Shown here piece after piece: positions 9,242 to 18,839 of a stretch of 64,000 bases of DNA. Position numbers and translations under genes: made by a program. The notes under the pieces are model-generated. The model searched no databases. It was not told where the DNA came from and worked only from the letters and a program-made list of their open reading frames with translations. How positions within the stretch are numbered: the stretch's first letter is position 1; every line of letters begins with the position of its first letter. This stretch comes from Chitinophagaceae bacterium (GTDB taxonomy: Bacteria > Bacteroidota > Bacteroidia > Chitinophagales > UBA10324): contig JADKFU010000004.1 of NCBI GenBank assembly GCA_016717285.1, forward strand, positions 868,001 to 932,000. The letters are read 5' to 3'.

Positions 9242-11088
9242 CACGATTGCGAATGTTGACGAAACCAGCGATGTAATACGATCAGGTTCCAGAGACGATT
9301 ATAAAGATAATGTTCACCTGCAAAGAATTTCTTCTTCATTGCTTCCACTTCAGGTACATTCACGATGCCGTGCTCCCGGATCGTTTCTTCCGAAAGATAA
9401 TCATCAATAAGATAGCGCCATTCGTGAAGCATCCATTTTAAAAGCGGAATGGAGAAACCCTGTTTGGGTCTGTTAAATAATTCCTTTGGTAACAGGTCAC
9501 TCAACAATTTAGCAGGCAAAATTTTCAGCGCATTCCTGCTCATCTTCAGCTGTTGCGAAACATTCAATGCAAATTCAACAACACGGTAATCGAGAAACGG
9601 AGTGCGACATTCCAACGCGTACTTCATGCTGGCACGATCTACTTTTACCAGCAGATCATCTTTCAAATAATATTGTAAATCGAAAAAAGATTGCTGCTCT
9701 TCCGGAGATAGTGTACGTTTTACCTGGCTTGTAAAAACCGGCAGTGAAGCCAATAAACTGGGAGCTTTCATGAGGCCTTTAATTTCCTCTTCCGTAAAAA
9801 AATATGGCGCCTGTGAAAAGATATGCTGTTGAATATTCTGGTCGTCATTGAAACGGAAAAGCCAGGAGATGCGCCTGTATTTTTCGCCCATCACCGAAAG
9901 AGCTGAAGCAATCGGAGCCCTTGCGAATTTAACCAATGGCCGGTTCAGCAATTTTGCCCAATAATACATTCCATATCCCATAAATAATTCATCACCACCA
10001 TCACCTGTAAGCACCATCTTCACCTGTTGCCGGGTCCATTTAGAAATCAGCAACGTGGGAATGCTGGAAGAATCTGCGAACGGCTCATCATAAATATCCA
10101 TCGCTTCCTCTACCAGGTTCATCGCATCTTTATACGTTACTATATGTTCATGATGATCGGTATGCAGGAAGGTTGCTATTTTTTTTGCATGTGCAGCTTC
10201 GTTGTATTGCTCCTCCTTGAATCCGATGGTAAAGGTGTTGATTTTGGTTGCGCTGTTTTGTTGAGCAAGTGCCGTAATGAGTGATGAATCAATGCCGCCG
10301 CTGAGAAATGTTCCGAAAGGAACATCACTGATGAGCCGATAGTTTACAGCACTGGAAAGCAATTCGTGTAATTGTTTTTTAGCCTGCTCTTCGTCTTTGA
10401 TTACCTCTGAATGAACGGCATCCTGCGGCTTCCACCACGTTGTAAATTCCTGTGTTGTTTCAGTTATTTTTAAGTAACAACCAGAAGGAAATTTTTTTAC
10501 TTGCTGCCAGATTGTATAGGGCTGTGGGATATATCCGAGCTGTAAGTATAAAGCGATTGCTTCCCTGTCTGTTTGAAGCTGTGTTCGGATTTCTTTGGGA
10601 AGGGTGAGTGCTTTTAATTCTGATGCGAAGAATACTGTATTTTCGAAAAGGGCATAGTACAAAGGCTTAACACCGATACGATCGCGAAAGAGGTACATAT
10701 TTTTTTCGTGCACATCATACAATGCAATCGAAAACATGCCATTGAATTTTTTCACTGCTTCAGGTCCCCATTTACTAAATGCTTCCAACATCACTTCGGT
10801 GTCTGATTGTGTTCGCCAGGAAACGGAAAGATCTTTTGCGATATCTCGGAAGTTAAATACCTCGCCATTGAATATCATTACCCAGCGACCATCGTGCGAC
10901 GACATGGGTTGATTGGCATCACTCGAAACATCAATGATGCTTAAACGACGGTGACCCAGACCTGCATTTTCATCCCGGAAAAATCCTTCTGCATCGGGAC
11001 CACGATGTGCCATGCAACGGGTCATCTGTTCGAGCACGTTTGCGCCGAATGAATGATGAGGTGCAAAGTAGCCTGCAATGCCGCACAT
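9241..11088 (-). CDS. asnB: Asparagine synthase-type glutamine amidotransferase
   Basis: Protein of 615 residues with both AsnB domains. The N-terminal class II glutaminase starts at the catalytic Cys2 (MCGIAGYF) and includes MAHRGPDAEG and FNGEVFNF. The C-terminal ATP-pyrophosphatase domain has the P-loop SGGIDSS at residues 263-269 and LTGDGGDELFMGY. Housekeeping AsnB makes asparagine from aspartate. As the first gene of a five-gene glycan run, this copy may instead amidate a sugar carboxylate, as proposed for homologues in O-antigen and exosortase-linked loci. Sequence alone does not separate these roles. Confidence 0.92.
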   Translation of the reverse strand: MCGIAGYFAPHHSFGANVLEQMTRCMAHRGPDAEGFFRDENAGLGHRRLSIIDVSSDANQPMSSHDGRWVMIFNGEVFNFRDIAKDLSVSWRTQSDTEVMLEAFSKWGPEAVKKFNGMFSIALYDVHEKNMYLFRDRIGVKPLYYALFENTVFFASELKALTLPKEIRTQLQTDREAIALYLQLGYIPQPYTIWQQVKKFPSGCYLKITETTQEFTTWWKPQDAVHSEVIKDEEQAKKQLHELLSSAVNYRLISDVPFGTFLSGGIDSSLITALAQQNSATKINTFTIGFKEEQYNEAAHAKKIATFLHTDHHEHIVTYKDAMNLVEEAMDIYDEPFADSSSIPTLLISKWTRQQVKMVLTGDGGDELFMGYGMYYWAKLLNRPLVKFARAPIASALSVMGEKYRRISWLFRFNDDQNIQQHIFSQAPYFFTEEEIKGLMKAPSLLASLPVFTSQVKRTLSPEEQQSFFDLQYYLKDDLLVKVDRASMKYALECRTPFLDYRVVEFALNVSQQLKMSRNALKILPAKLLSDLLPKELFNRPKQGFSIPLLKWMLHEWRYLIDDYLSEETIREHGIVNVPEVEAMKKKFFAGEHYLYNRLWNLIVLHRWFRQHSQS

Positions 11089-11207
11089 GAGAAGTTGGGG
11101 AAAGTGAGCGACTAATGTACTAATTATCGCAAGTTTGTGATTATATTAAACTCCTGAATAAAGCTTAAATAAAAGGCACGCACTATTCTTAATCTGCAAA
11201 ATCATCC

Positions 11208-12098
11208 ATGCGACAAATTGATCTGATGATTGTCGGTGCGCAAAAAGCAGCTACCACTTCACTAAAAAATTATTTAGGGAAACATCCGTCACTTATCACT
11301 CATAACCTCACCGAGTTTGCTTTTTTCGCGAATGACGAGGAATATCTGGAAGGCTTTGAACATGCATTTAAAAAGTATTTTCCTGAAACATTTTCGCATT
11401 CAGCAAAAAAAATAATAGCAAAAAATGCAAGTCTGTATGAGAATGAAGAAGCTCTCACGAGACTGTATGAGCACAACCCTGATTGCCTTATTGTGTTGAT
11501 CATTCGCAATCCTATAGAGCGGGCCTATTCGTCGTACAATATGGAGCGGGAAAGCGGTTGGTATACCAAACCCTGGTCTGCTATTTCAACCTCGTTAACT
11601 AATTTCAGTAAAGGAGAAAAGGATCAGATGTTCCGCCTTTTTATAGAACTGGGTTTGTATTCGGAGCATTTAAAAAAAATACTCCGCTTTTTCCCAAAAC
11701 AACAGGTGCAGATTATATTATTTGATGAATTGAAGTCGGATCCTTCAGCGGTTTGTGCGCGGCTGTTCAGACGACTTGAAGTTAATGATTCGATAGTTGT
11801 TGATACTACGGTGATTCATAATCCCACAAAAAAAGCTCGATCAAAGAAGATGGGCAGGTTTTTAATTTGGTTGATGAATAATGAGAATCCGCTTAAAATC
11901 ATCGCAAAGAAAATACTGCCGACGAAGACATTTCTCAAGATACGTGATTGGCTCTTCAAGGCAAATACAGGAGATACCATTGCGAAACTTCCTCCAATGT
12001 CACCTGAGATTTTGGGTGAGCTGACGGCATTTTTCAAACCTTATAATGATGAGCTGCAGATGATGACCGGTTTGAAGCTGGGACATTGGAATGAATAA
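11208..12098 (+). CDS. Sulfotransferase family protein
   Basis: Cytoplasmic PAPS-dependent sulfotransferase of 296 residues. The 5'-phosphosulfate loop is MIVGAQKAATTSLKNYL near residues 7-23, and the 3'-phosphate motif is LIIRNPIERAYSSY near residue 100. Proteins of this size and pattern transfer sulfate to glycans or lipids. The gene is transcribed alone from the divergent intergenic region opposite asnB. A second sulfotransferase lies 13 kb away next to wzt. The acceptor is likely a sugar in the polysaccharide made here, by inference. Confidence 0.88.
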   Translation: MRQIDLMIVGAQKAATTSLKNYLGKHPSLITHNLTEFAFFANDEEYLEGFEHAFKKYFPETFSHSAKKIIAKNASLYENEEALTRLYEHNPDCLIVLIIRNPIERAYSSYNMERESGWYTKPWSAISTSLTNFSKGEKDQMFRLFIELGLYSEHLKKILRFFPKQQVQIILFDELKSDPSAVCARLFRRLEVNDSIVVDTTVIHNPTKKARSKKMGRFLIWLMNNENPLKIIAKKILPTKTFLKIRDWLFKANTGDTIAKLPPMSPEILGELTAFFKPYNDELQMMTGLKLGHWNE

Positions 12099-12193
12099 AT
12101 TCACATTTTCAGTTCAAAACAGAAAAGTAATTTATCCTAGAAATTCTAAGTTATTGAGAAACGGATTTTTCAAAAAAAAAGTATCATCCTGAT

Positions 12194-13243
12194 TCATTTC
12201 CGTTCCTTCCATTTCCTGAATTGATTTCTCCATTGCATTCCTTTTTCAATGCTGCGCGATATCAATGGATTAAGGTCAAATACCATTAGCCCCGGATAGT
12301 TAACTGCATTTCCTCCAAAGCCCATTTTGAAACGGTTGATATTGTGGAGTGATTCCCCTTCTTTACTTGCAACTGCAATGCCGCCAAAATCAAGCGTACT
12401 GATTCCGGATTTGCGACAATAGGCCATCACATGAAAAAACGCAGCATAAAGGATTGGAATACTTCTCTTGTAGCTGATGGTTGTTACTCCAAGATAATAG
12501 TACGCTGTGTTTCCCTGGAAAATTATCACGATACCTCCAACCGTCCGACCATCGAGCACCGCTTCGAGCATGATACCTTTCTTATGTTGTTGAATATAGT
12601 TATTGACTGCTGAAAAAAGTTGCCGTGTATCATTTTCATTCACGGGCAATTTCCGCTTGCGGTACATTTCAATATACAATGATGCAAGCATAAGCGCCTG
12701 TTCATCTGTGGTGGCTTCTAGGAATGTTATTGGTTGTTTCAATCCTTGCCGCACACTTTTTAAATGATGATGGCTGAAGGATTTCATGAGTTGCTCAGGT
12801 TCCTGATCCAATGCCAGCCACCAGCTTTTCCAGTTGAAGAGATTGCTTGACTGGCGAAAAAAAGCCAGCTCCCGGGTTTTGCTTACGATATGATCTCCAC
12901 CATGAATAACAGGAATTGCAAGCTGTATGGTAAGTCTCCACCATCCTTGTTCTTTCAACCACTTTGCCATGCCGGCAATGATTTCCGGCAAGTCGTCCTC
13001 ATTCAAAGTTACAGGCCCAAATGAAAGATGAATGGTTCTTAGTTTCTTTGTTTCCAATGCAGCATAAGCGATAATACTATTTGAAGAATCTGTTACTATA
13101 AGCAGTTTCTTTTTGTCCGGCTCCATACGAAGCCATTCGGGATCCTGGTAAAAAAAACGATGGTTACATTGATCGAAGATATTTTTTACCGGCATAAAAA
13201 TTTCGTCCGGCAAGCCGTCCTTCAAGTGGTACTTATACATCAT
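12194..13243 (-). CDS. FemAB/GNAT-like acyltransferase
   Basis: Protein of about 349 residues with two GNAT-like lobes typical of the FemAB group, which add amino acids from aminoacyl-tRNA or acyl groups from CoA donors to a cell-envelope acceptor. Visible are FFYQDPEWLRM at the start, SHHHLKSVRQGLK in the middle, GGIVIIFQGNTAYYYLG and ILYAAFFHVMAYCRKSG later, and a late ISTLDFGGI segment. The ATG at 13243 makes a 4 bp ATGA overlap with the upstream methyltransferase stop. It is the last gene of a four-gene run. The group transferred is unknown. Confidence 0.8.
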   Translation of the reverse strand: MMYKYHLKDGLPDEIFMPVKNIFDQCNHRFFYQDPEWLRMEPDKKKLLIVTDSSNSIIAYAALETKKLRTIHLSFGPVTLNEDDLPEIIAGMAKWLKEQGWWRLTIQLAIPVIHGGDHIVSKTRELAFFRQSSNLFNWKSWWLALDQEPEQLMKSFSHHHLKSVRQGLKQPITFLEATTDEQALMLASLYIEMYRKRKLPVNENDTRQLFSAVNNYIQQHKKGIMLEAVLDGRTVGGIVIIFQGNTAYYYLGVTTISYKRSIPILYAAFFHVMAYCRKSGISTLDFGGIAVASKEGESLHNINRFKMGFGGNAVNYPGLMVFDLNPLISRSIEKGMQWRNQFRKWKERK

Positions 13244-14007
13244 AATTTGTGCGCCTGGACAAATATCCACGGAATAGCAGTATCAATCAACTGATCGGAT
13301 TCAATTGTTTTGCCTGATGCAAGGTCCCACCATTGCATTAATTCAAATCCGGTACGACGAAGATCATGCAATTGTTTTTCCGGCAATAGGTAGAAGATAA
13401 GCGTATGAAAATTATCTGCGCCATCATACATTGAAAATATTTCTTTGCCTACGTACTGGCTTGGAGGACCATTCAGCTTGTGGAGCATTTTTATTCTTTT
13501 CAGCTCCCACGGAATCGTAAATGGATTTCGTGGCATTTGAAAAGAGTATAAATTATACAGGTGCCTGACATTATGAAAAGAAAACAATAACGTTCCGCCT
13601 GGTTTCAATACCCGCCTGAATTCGGAAAGAATTTTATTCCTTCCTTCATAATCCACGCAATCGATTCCATTAAAGGAGAATAGAACAATGTCGAATTTTT
13701 CATCAGGAAAAGCAGATAAATCTCTCGCATCCATCTCGAACAATTCCACATTTTTTAAAGACTTGAATTTCCGTTTGCAATAACTGATCATCGCACCTGA
13801 ATAATCAATGCCTGTATAATGCTCTACTCTGGGCGCAAAAGAATGAGTTGTCCTGCCGCCGCCGATACCTACATCAAGCATGCTCACAGGTGCTTGCTTT
13901 TCACGAAGTGTTTGCAGAAATTTCTTTTCCGGGGGAAACATCCAATGCCATCCGAAGTAACGGGCTGAAATCCTATGGTTCTCATACACTTCTTTATTCT
14001 TGTCCAT
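13240..14007 (-). CDS. SAM-dependent methyltransferase
   Basis: Class I methyltransferase of 255 residues. SAM motif I is MLDVGIGGGRTTHSF near residue 40, followed by YTGIDYSGAMISYCK, the acidic MDARDLSAFPDEKFD and LKPGGTLLFSFHNV. The first 12 codons overlap the 3' end of the deacetylase gene by 14 bp, and its stop overlaps the FemAB-like gene by 4 bp, so translation is probably coupled throughout. Methylation of a sugar hydroxyl or amine is the expected role from context; the substrate is not visible. Confidence 0.87.
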   Translation of the reverse strand: MDKNKEVYENHRISARYFGWHWMFPPEKKFLQTLREKQAPVSMLDVGIGGGRTTHSFAPRVEHYTGIDYSGAMISYCKRKFKSLKNVELFEMDARDLSAFPDEKFDIVLFSFNGIDCVDYEGRNKILSEFRRVLKPGGTLLFSFHNVRHLYNLYSFQMPRNPFTIPWELKRIKMLHKLNGPPSQYVGKEIFSMYDGADNFHTLIFYLLPEKQLHDLRRTGFELMQWWDLASGKTIESDQLIDTAIPWIFVQAHKL

Positions 14008-14983
14008 GAGCCGACAGTTTGTTTTTGAGAAGCAAATTCAAACTTTCTATTTTCAAAATATTCATATCGATATTGCCTGCGGAAGGGGTAATCCTGGGAA
14101 ATAATACAGGTACTGTATCAGTATTCGTTGGGTGAAAAAACTGATCGCCGGCTGCAAATATATATTTGTAACCTGCTTGCCGTGTATAATTAACCACTTC
14201 ATTGTCATACTGACCAGCGGGAAATGCAAAACATTCCACTTCATGCCCGAGCATTTTTTCGAGTGCTATTTTTGATTCAACGATTTCATGTTTTAAGATT
14301 TCCGCGCCCAACGAACCCTTTAGTAATATATGCGTCCATCCATGTGATCCGATCTCAATGCCGGCAGCTTCGCAGGATTTTAAATCACTTTCATTCATCA
14401 TTTTCGGATAATAGAGATCGCTTTCGCAGAATTGTTCAAGTTGCGATAATATCTTTTCTGTTTGAGGCAAAGGCAAATCTTTCAATAATAACATTGTCTC
14501 CAATGCTACTTTAGGAGCGTTGTTCTGGGTTACGATCATGCGGTATGGTATCATGTATTCCGTAAGTGAAAAATTTTTCTTCGATTTTAAATGATCTTCC
14601 ACAATCAGGTTAAGGCGGTAAGTCCAGTTCACCTGATTATTGATGATGGATGAAATTAGCACATTGTGAACAGCCGGCAAATTATTATCTGCGAGAATCG
14701 GCAATGCATATTCCATAAAATCATGAAAACCATCATCAATAGTAATCACCATTTTGGGAAGTGCTGTTTTTTCATTCCACTGTGAGGGCAGAATCACGGC
14801 ATAATGCTTTTTACAATATGCCATGAGTGAACGGAAAATATTAATTTTTAATGGCGCCCAAACATGATTCAATTCATTCGAAACGCGATGTAGACAAAGT
14901 ATGGTAATAGTGTCCTTTTTATTTTTTCGAAGTACATAAGCGACTCCGCAATTCCGTAGCAGAAAGGAAAGAACATTTTTCAT
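13994..14983 (-). CDS. Polysaccharide deacetylase (NodB-like)
   Basis: Carbohydrate esterase 4 domain protein of 329 residues that would remove N-acetyl groups from amino sugars. The metal-binding motifs are present: MVITIDDGFHDF (motif 1, two Asp), EIGSHGWTH (motif 2, two His) and FAFPAGQYD (motif 3). No signal peptide is evident, so it may act on a lipid-linked intermediate inside the cell. It sits between a GT4 gene 3 bp upstream and a methyltransferase overlapping by 14 bp. Deacetylation could create the free amine that a FemAB-like enzyme then acylates, by inference. Confidence 0.88.
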   Translation of the reverse strand: MKNVLSFLLRNCGVAYVLRKNKKDTITILCLHRVSNELNHVWAPLKINIFRSLMAYCKKHYAVILPSQWNEKTALPKMVITIDDGFHDFMEYALPILADNNLPAVHNVLISSIINNQVNWTYRLNLIVEDHLKSKKNFSLTEYMIPYRMIVTQNNAPKVALETMLLLKDLPLPQTEKILSQLEQFCESDLYYPKMMNESDLKSCEAAGIEIGSHGWTHILLKGSLGAEILKHEIVESKIALEKMLGHEVECFAFPAGQYDNEVVNYTRQAGYKYIFAAGDQFFHPTNTDTVPVLFPRITPSAGNIDMNILKIESLNLLLKNKLSAHGQE

Positions 14984-14986
14984 ATG

Positions 14987-16312
14987 CTATGCAGAACCGA
15001 TAATGGTGTGAATAATGGAACCCAGTTTTTTTGCCTGGTTGCGCCGTGAAAAACTATCAATTAAATCCTGGTTCGCGTGGATGGTCGTTTGATTTGCCAT
15101 ATAGTTTTTATAAACTTCCACAACTTTTCTACTGCAACTTTCGGCATCATTTGCTATGATGCCTAATCCTGATGCAGTCAGCGCTTCCTCCAGCTCATCA
15201 TGATCTGAAGGACAAAGCAGCACAGGTTTCCGGAAGGCCAGGTAGTTAAAAACTTTGCTGGGAATTACTCCTTTAACACCATCGTATGAAATGCTCAACA
15301 ACAGCTGGGAGGAGTTAACGATATCAAGCACTTCCTGTTCACTCAACCAACCGGTAATGGTGACAGGAATATTCTTTGCTGCAACATATTTCTTTATTCT
15401 TTCACATTGCTGAAGATCATATCCTGTACCGGCAAAAATTATTTCGATTTCGTTTGTCTTTAATTCAGCGATTGCTTTCGCCATTCCGTCAAAAAATATT
15501 TCTATGCGCTGCTTCCAGTACAGCGTGCCGATATAACTGACGGTAAACTTATTGTTGGTCTTCTCTTTCAAAGTTGTTTGGTCAATATCATGACCATTAT
15601 AGATGACTCTGGCTGGACGTAACACATAATTGGAAATCTTATTTACATAGTATTTTGAAACCGTCGTCACCATGCTGGCCGAAGAAAGCCATCGCTTTTC
15701 ACTCTTGGTATCAAAGAAAGCCAATATACTGTCGGCAATTGATCTTTTACCGGTAATGTGACTTTGAATATTGTAATTGGATGTCCAGGAAGTGGTATTC
15801 CAGTCATCGCGGTAATCGGCAATCCATGGAAGACCGGTTTTTTTGTGCAGCTTATGACAAATGCTGAACAAGGCAAATGGCATAGCTGAAGTGATAATGA
15901 TTTTTATAGAAGGATCATTTGAAATCAATTGCCGGGAAAACGTATAAAAATTCCGGAACGCGAGCAGACGCGTAGTAAAATTCTGGGCAATTAATTCAAA
16001 GTAGGTTAATGCCTTTCTTAGCAATATCATTTTGTCTTCACCAAATCGGTTGAGAACCATGTCCCTGATACCACCTTTGAATGGAAGGTAATAAACTTCA
16101 TATCCATCTTCCACTTTGTGAATTACCGATTCGCCGGTTGGCATAAAAAGGTCATTCCTGTTTTTTAGCGGCCGGTCCCAATTACGTGTGACAACAATGG
16201 GCAAGAGACCGGATTCATGAAGGTGTTTTGCCCATGAAAAAGTCCGGTGGGCACCGGGCAGGTTGCATGGAAAAAAAAAATAAGAAATGATCAGTACTTT
16301 CTGTTTGTCCAT
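14987..16312 (-). CDS. Glycosyltransferase family 4 protein
   Basis: GT-B-fold transferase of 441 residues heading a four-gene run (GT4, deacetylase, methyltransferase, FemAB-like). The opening VLIISYFFFPCNLPGAHRT and VTRNWDRP are typical of GT4-like polysaccharide enzymes, with PWIADYRDDW near residue 163. The donor-binding half shows VSYIGTLYWKQRIE, IIFAGTGYDL and GVIPSKVFNYLAFRKPVLL. The promoter is probably in the 250 bp divergent gap shared with the plus-strand GT4 gene. The sugar is unknown. Confidence 0.86.
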   Translation of the reverse strand: MDKQKVLIISYFFFPCNLPGAHRTFSWAKHLHESGLLPIVVTRNWDRPLKNRNDLFMPTGESVIHKVEDGYEVYYLPFKGGIRDMVLNRFGEDKMILLRKALTYFELIAQNFTTRLLAFRNFYTFSRQLISNDPSIKIIITSAMPFALFSICHKLHKKTGLPWIADYRDDWNTTSWTSNYNIQSHITGKRSIADSILAFFDTKSEKRWLSSASMVTTVSKYYVNKISNYVLRPARVIYNGHDIDQTTLKEKTNNKFTVSYIGTLYWKQRIEIFFDGMAKAIAELKTNEIEIIFAGTGYDLQQCERIKKYVAAKNIPVTITGWLSEQEVLDIVNSSQLLLSISYDGVKGVIPSKVFNYLAFRKPVLLCPSDHDELEEALTASGLGIIANDAESCSRKVVEVYKNYMANQTTIHANQDLIDSFSRRNQAKKLGSIIHTIIGSA

Positions 16313-16562
16313 GATTATTACAAATTGCCTGCAACGATCCTCTCAGAAAAAAATTTGTGAAAGATAATTGAAAGTTGACTAAAATTACGGAGGTGTTTTT
16401 CAATGGTGCGCGAAATTTTTTTATACTTTTCCACGCTTTTTGAAAAATACTTTTTTGAAATTGTTATCACGAAGTCATGGGAGGCACAGAGATGATAGGT
16501 TATAATAATTTTGTTGTGTACTTTTTTTATCGTGAGGTTTCTGTTTTTACCAATACCAATTC

Positions 16563-17840
16563 ATGTCTTCTCCAATTGCTCCAACCCTACTCATCTGCAT
16601 AACTCATTCTTTTCCATTTGGAATTGGAGATGATCACCTCGAAGATGAATTGAAGGTGCTCAGTGAAATGGTAGATGAAGTGATTATTGTTCCCCGATCT
16701 CATTTCAAAGAACAAACCCGGACACTGCCACTGAATGTGAAGATTATTCGGATTCCATTTAAGATTTCAATTTCAGGAAAACTGAAAGCGCTTACACAAA
16801 TTGACTGGAAAGTATTGCGCGCCGAGATTAAGTTTATTAAAATAAATTTCAAGCGGCTACCTTCCCTTGCTATGTATCGAAACATATTCGGGTCTTTGCT
16901 CATTTCAACTGATCTGAAGCGAAATCTTATCCCGATAATCGATCAGTATGCCGATAGAGGATACACAATTCACCTCTATTCTTATTGGAACGACCTGTCT
17001 GCTGTTGCACTCGCCTTGCTGAAAAAAAAATATCCGGCAATCAATGCATGCTCACGTGCACATGCTTTTGAAATTTACGATGAAAGGCATGCGATGAATT
17101 ATATTCCGTTTCAAAAGATTAAGTTCAACAGCTTGAACCGTATTTTTTTTGTTTCATCTTTCGGATTGAAATATATTCAGCAAAGATTTCCTTCACTTAA
17201 GTTTGATCGCTGCAGCCTTTCCTGGTTGGGTTGTTTTGAAATGCCGGGCATTTCCTATAGGAAAAAAGCAACAGTCATTAGAATCATTAGCATTGGTTAT
17301 AATTATGCCATCAAGCGAATCGAGCTGCTGGCAAAGTCACTCGGTATCATTACCGGACTAGAAGTACAATGGTTTCATGTCGGAGATGCCATGCATGACA
17401 AAGAATATTATGAAAAAATGGTAAAGGAACTGATATCCGGTATTCCATCAGTTCATGTTCATCTTACCGGAAATTTAAATCACAATCAGCTGGCCCGGTT
17501 ATATGCTTCCACTCCTTTTGATCTGCTGATTAATGTGAGCCCATTGGAAGGAGTTCCAGTGAGCATGATGGAATGCATGTCAGCTGGTATTCCAGTGGTG
17601 GCAACTGCGGTAGGTGGTGTTCCGGAAATTGTGAAACACGAGGTCAATGGCATCTTATTACCTCCGAATCCATTGCCTGAAGAAGTAGCGGTTGCATTGC
17701 AAAATTTCCATTCAAAAAGTGAAACAGAAATAATGGAATTCAGAAGGAATGCCCGCAAAACGTGGGAAGAACAATATAATGCCGGCAAGAACTATCCGGA
17801 ATTTGCAAAAGAATTGCTGGTATCACCATCTATTTCCTGA
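16563..17840 (+). CDS. Glycosyltransferase family 4 protein
   Basis: Transferase of 425 residues with a clear GT4 C-terminal domain: a canonical EX7E motif in SPLEGVPVSMMECMSAG near residue 325, followed by IPVVATAVGGVPEIV and VNGILLPPN. The N-terminal half is more divergent. It is a single plus-strand gene between two minus-strand blocks and its 3' end overlaps the convergent FemAB-like gene by 11 bp. Its donor and acceptor are unknown. Confidence 0.88.
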   Translation: MSSPIAPTLLICITHSFPFGIGDDHLEDELKVLSEMVDEVIIVPRSHFKEQTRTLPLNVKIIRIPFKISISGKLKALTQIDWKVLRAEIKFIKINFKRLPSLAMYRNIFGSLLISTDLKRNLIPIIDQYADRGYTIHLYSYWNDLSAVALALLKKKYPAINACSRAHAFEIYDERHAMNYIPFQKIKFNSLNRIFFVSSFGLKYIQQRFPSLKFDRCSLSWLGCFEMPGISYRKKATVIRIISIGYNYAIKRIELLAKSLGIITGLEVQWFHVGDAMHDKEYYEKMVKELISGIPSVHVHLTGNLNHNQLARLYASTPFDLLINVSPLEGVPVSMMECMSAGIPVVATAVGGVPEIVKHEVNGILLPPNPLPEEVAVALQNFHSKSETEIMEFRRNARKTWEEQYNAGKNYPEFAKELLVSPSIS

Positions 17841-18774
17841 ACTGCTTTCGCAATCCGGCTTTCATTGAAAGCATTGCAGAATTTATTTTTGATATTTCGA
17901 AGTAACCTTTTTGCTCGGCGCCGAATGAGCGGAAATAATTTTCTACTCCTTTAAGCATGGACCCTTCAAAATCGAACTGCTTTACAATGCCATTCAAATC
18001 ATTAAAACATTTCCAGAAAAGATGACTCATAACACCTGCATTGCCAAACGCATCGTTCTTTCCGCCGATGATGTAATACGCGCTTTGTTTATCCCACGCA
18101 ACCAATATTCCACCGGCAATCTTTCCTTTGGCATCTTTTGATAACCAGATATCTCCTGCATTATTCTTTTTGCAAGCCTTATAAATTCTTTGAAGCAGTG
18201 GTGCATCAAACGGTATGTTCATTCCTTTTCCCTTGAAATTAAGTGCAAGCATTTCATAAAACCCGCTCACATCATCACTTCTTTGAACAATAAAATTATT
18301 TTCAGCTTTCTTGATTTCTCTTTTCACCTTATCACTAAACTGCTTTCGCAAAATTTCTAAATCAGAAATATCATCCAGCACATACGTGTAACGTGTTGTT
18401 TGGTGGTATCCAGCCCAATAATACGGGAGCCAGTTCTGATAACTGAAATGCCAGCGTTGTAAAAAAGAATCGTGTGCAGAAAAGCGTTTGAGAATTTGTT
18501 CATGCAACTGCATTTCCTTTTCAAGACGTTCTCTGTAATTTCCCTGTTGCATCACCATGTTCGGCCCGAGAAACTGGGTGAGCTTTGGCATGATGATTTC
18601 GGTACCCAATAAACTCTTCTTCCAAACAAATGGCGCAGAAGCTACCAGCTTACCTTCTTGTTCTATCAGCACCACATCCCACGCCCCAGGCGCTACTGCA
18701 TCCAGCCAAAAAGGTTGATGAAATAATGGAAGATGCTCTGTAGGATGATTGTGATAAAAAAGTTGTTGTTCCAA
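17830..18774 (-). CDS. FemAB/GNAT-like acyltransferase
   Basis: Protein of 314 residues resembling the GNAT fold of FemAB-like enzymes. FHQPFWLDAVAPGAWDV begins the first lobe. KQFSDKVKREIKKAEN, GNAGVMSHLFWKC and FDFEGSMLKGVENYFRSFG are conserved-looking elements of the second. The late FDFEGS segment is typical of acyltransferases that decorate polysaccharides. It is the second of three such genes in the locus and is probably transcribed alone. The transferred group and acceptor are unknown. Confidence 0.78.
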   Translation of the reverse strand: MEQQLFYHNHPTEHLPLFHQPFWLDAVAPGAWDVVLIEQEGKLVASAPFVWKKSLLGTEIIMPKLTQFLGPNMVMQQGNYRERLEKEMQLHEQILKRFSAHDSFLQRWHFSYQNWLPYYWAGYHQTTRYTYVLDDISDLEILRKQFSDKVKREIKKAENNFIVQRSDDVSGFYEMLALNFKGKGMNIPFDAPLLQRIYKACKKNNAGDIWLSKDAKGKIAGGILVAWDKQSAYYIIGGKNDAFGNAGVMSHLFWKCFNDLNGIVKQFDFEGSMLKGVENYFRSFGAEQKGYFEISKINSAMLSMKAGLRKQFRK

Positions 18775-18839
18775 AAAGCAATTTTTTTTAAACCTGTAAA
18801 AACGTCATTATTCCTGAGTCATTTTCTTAATGATCCTAT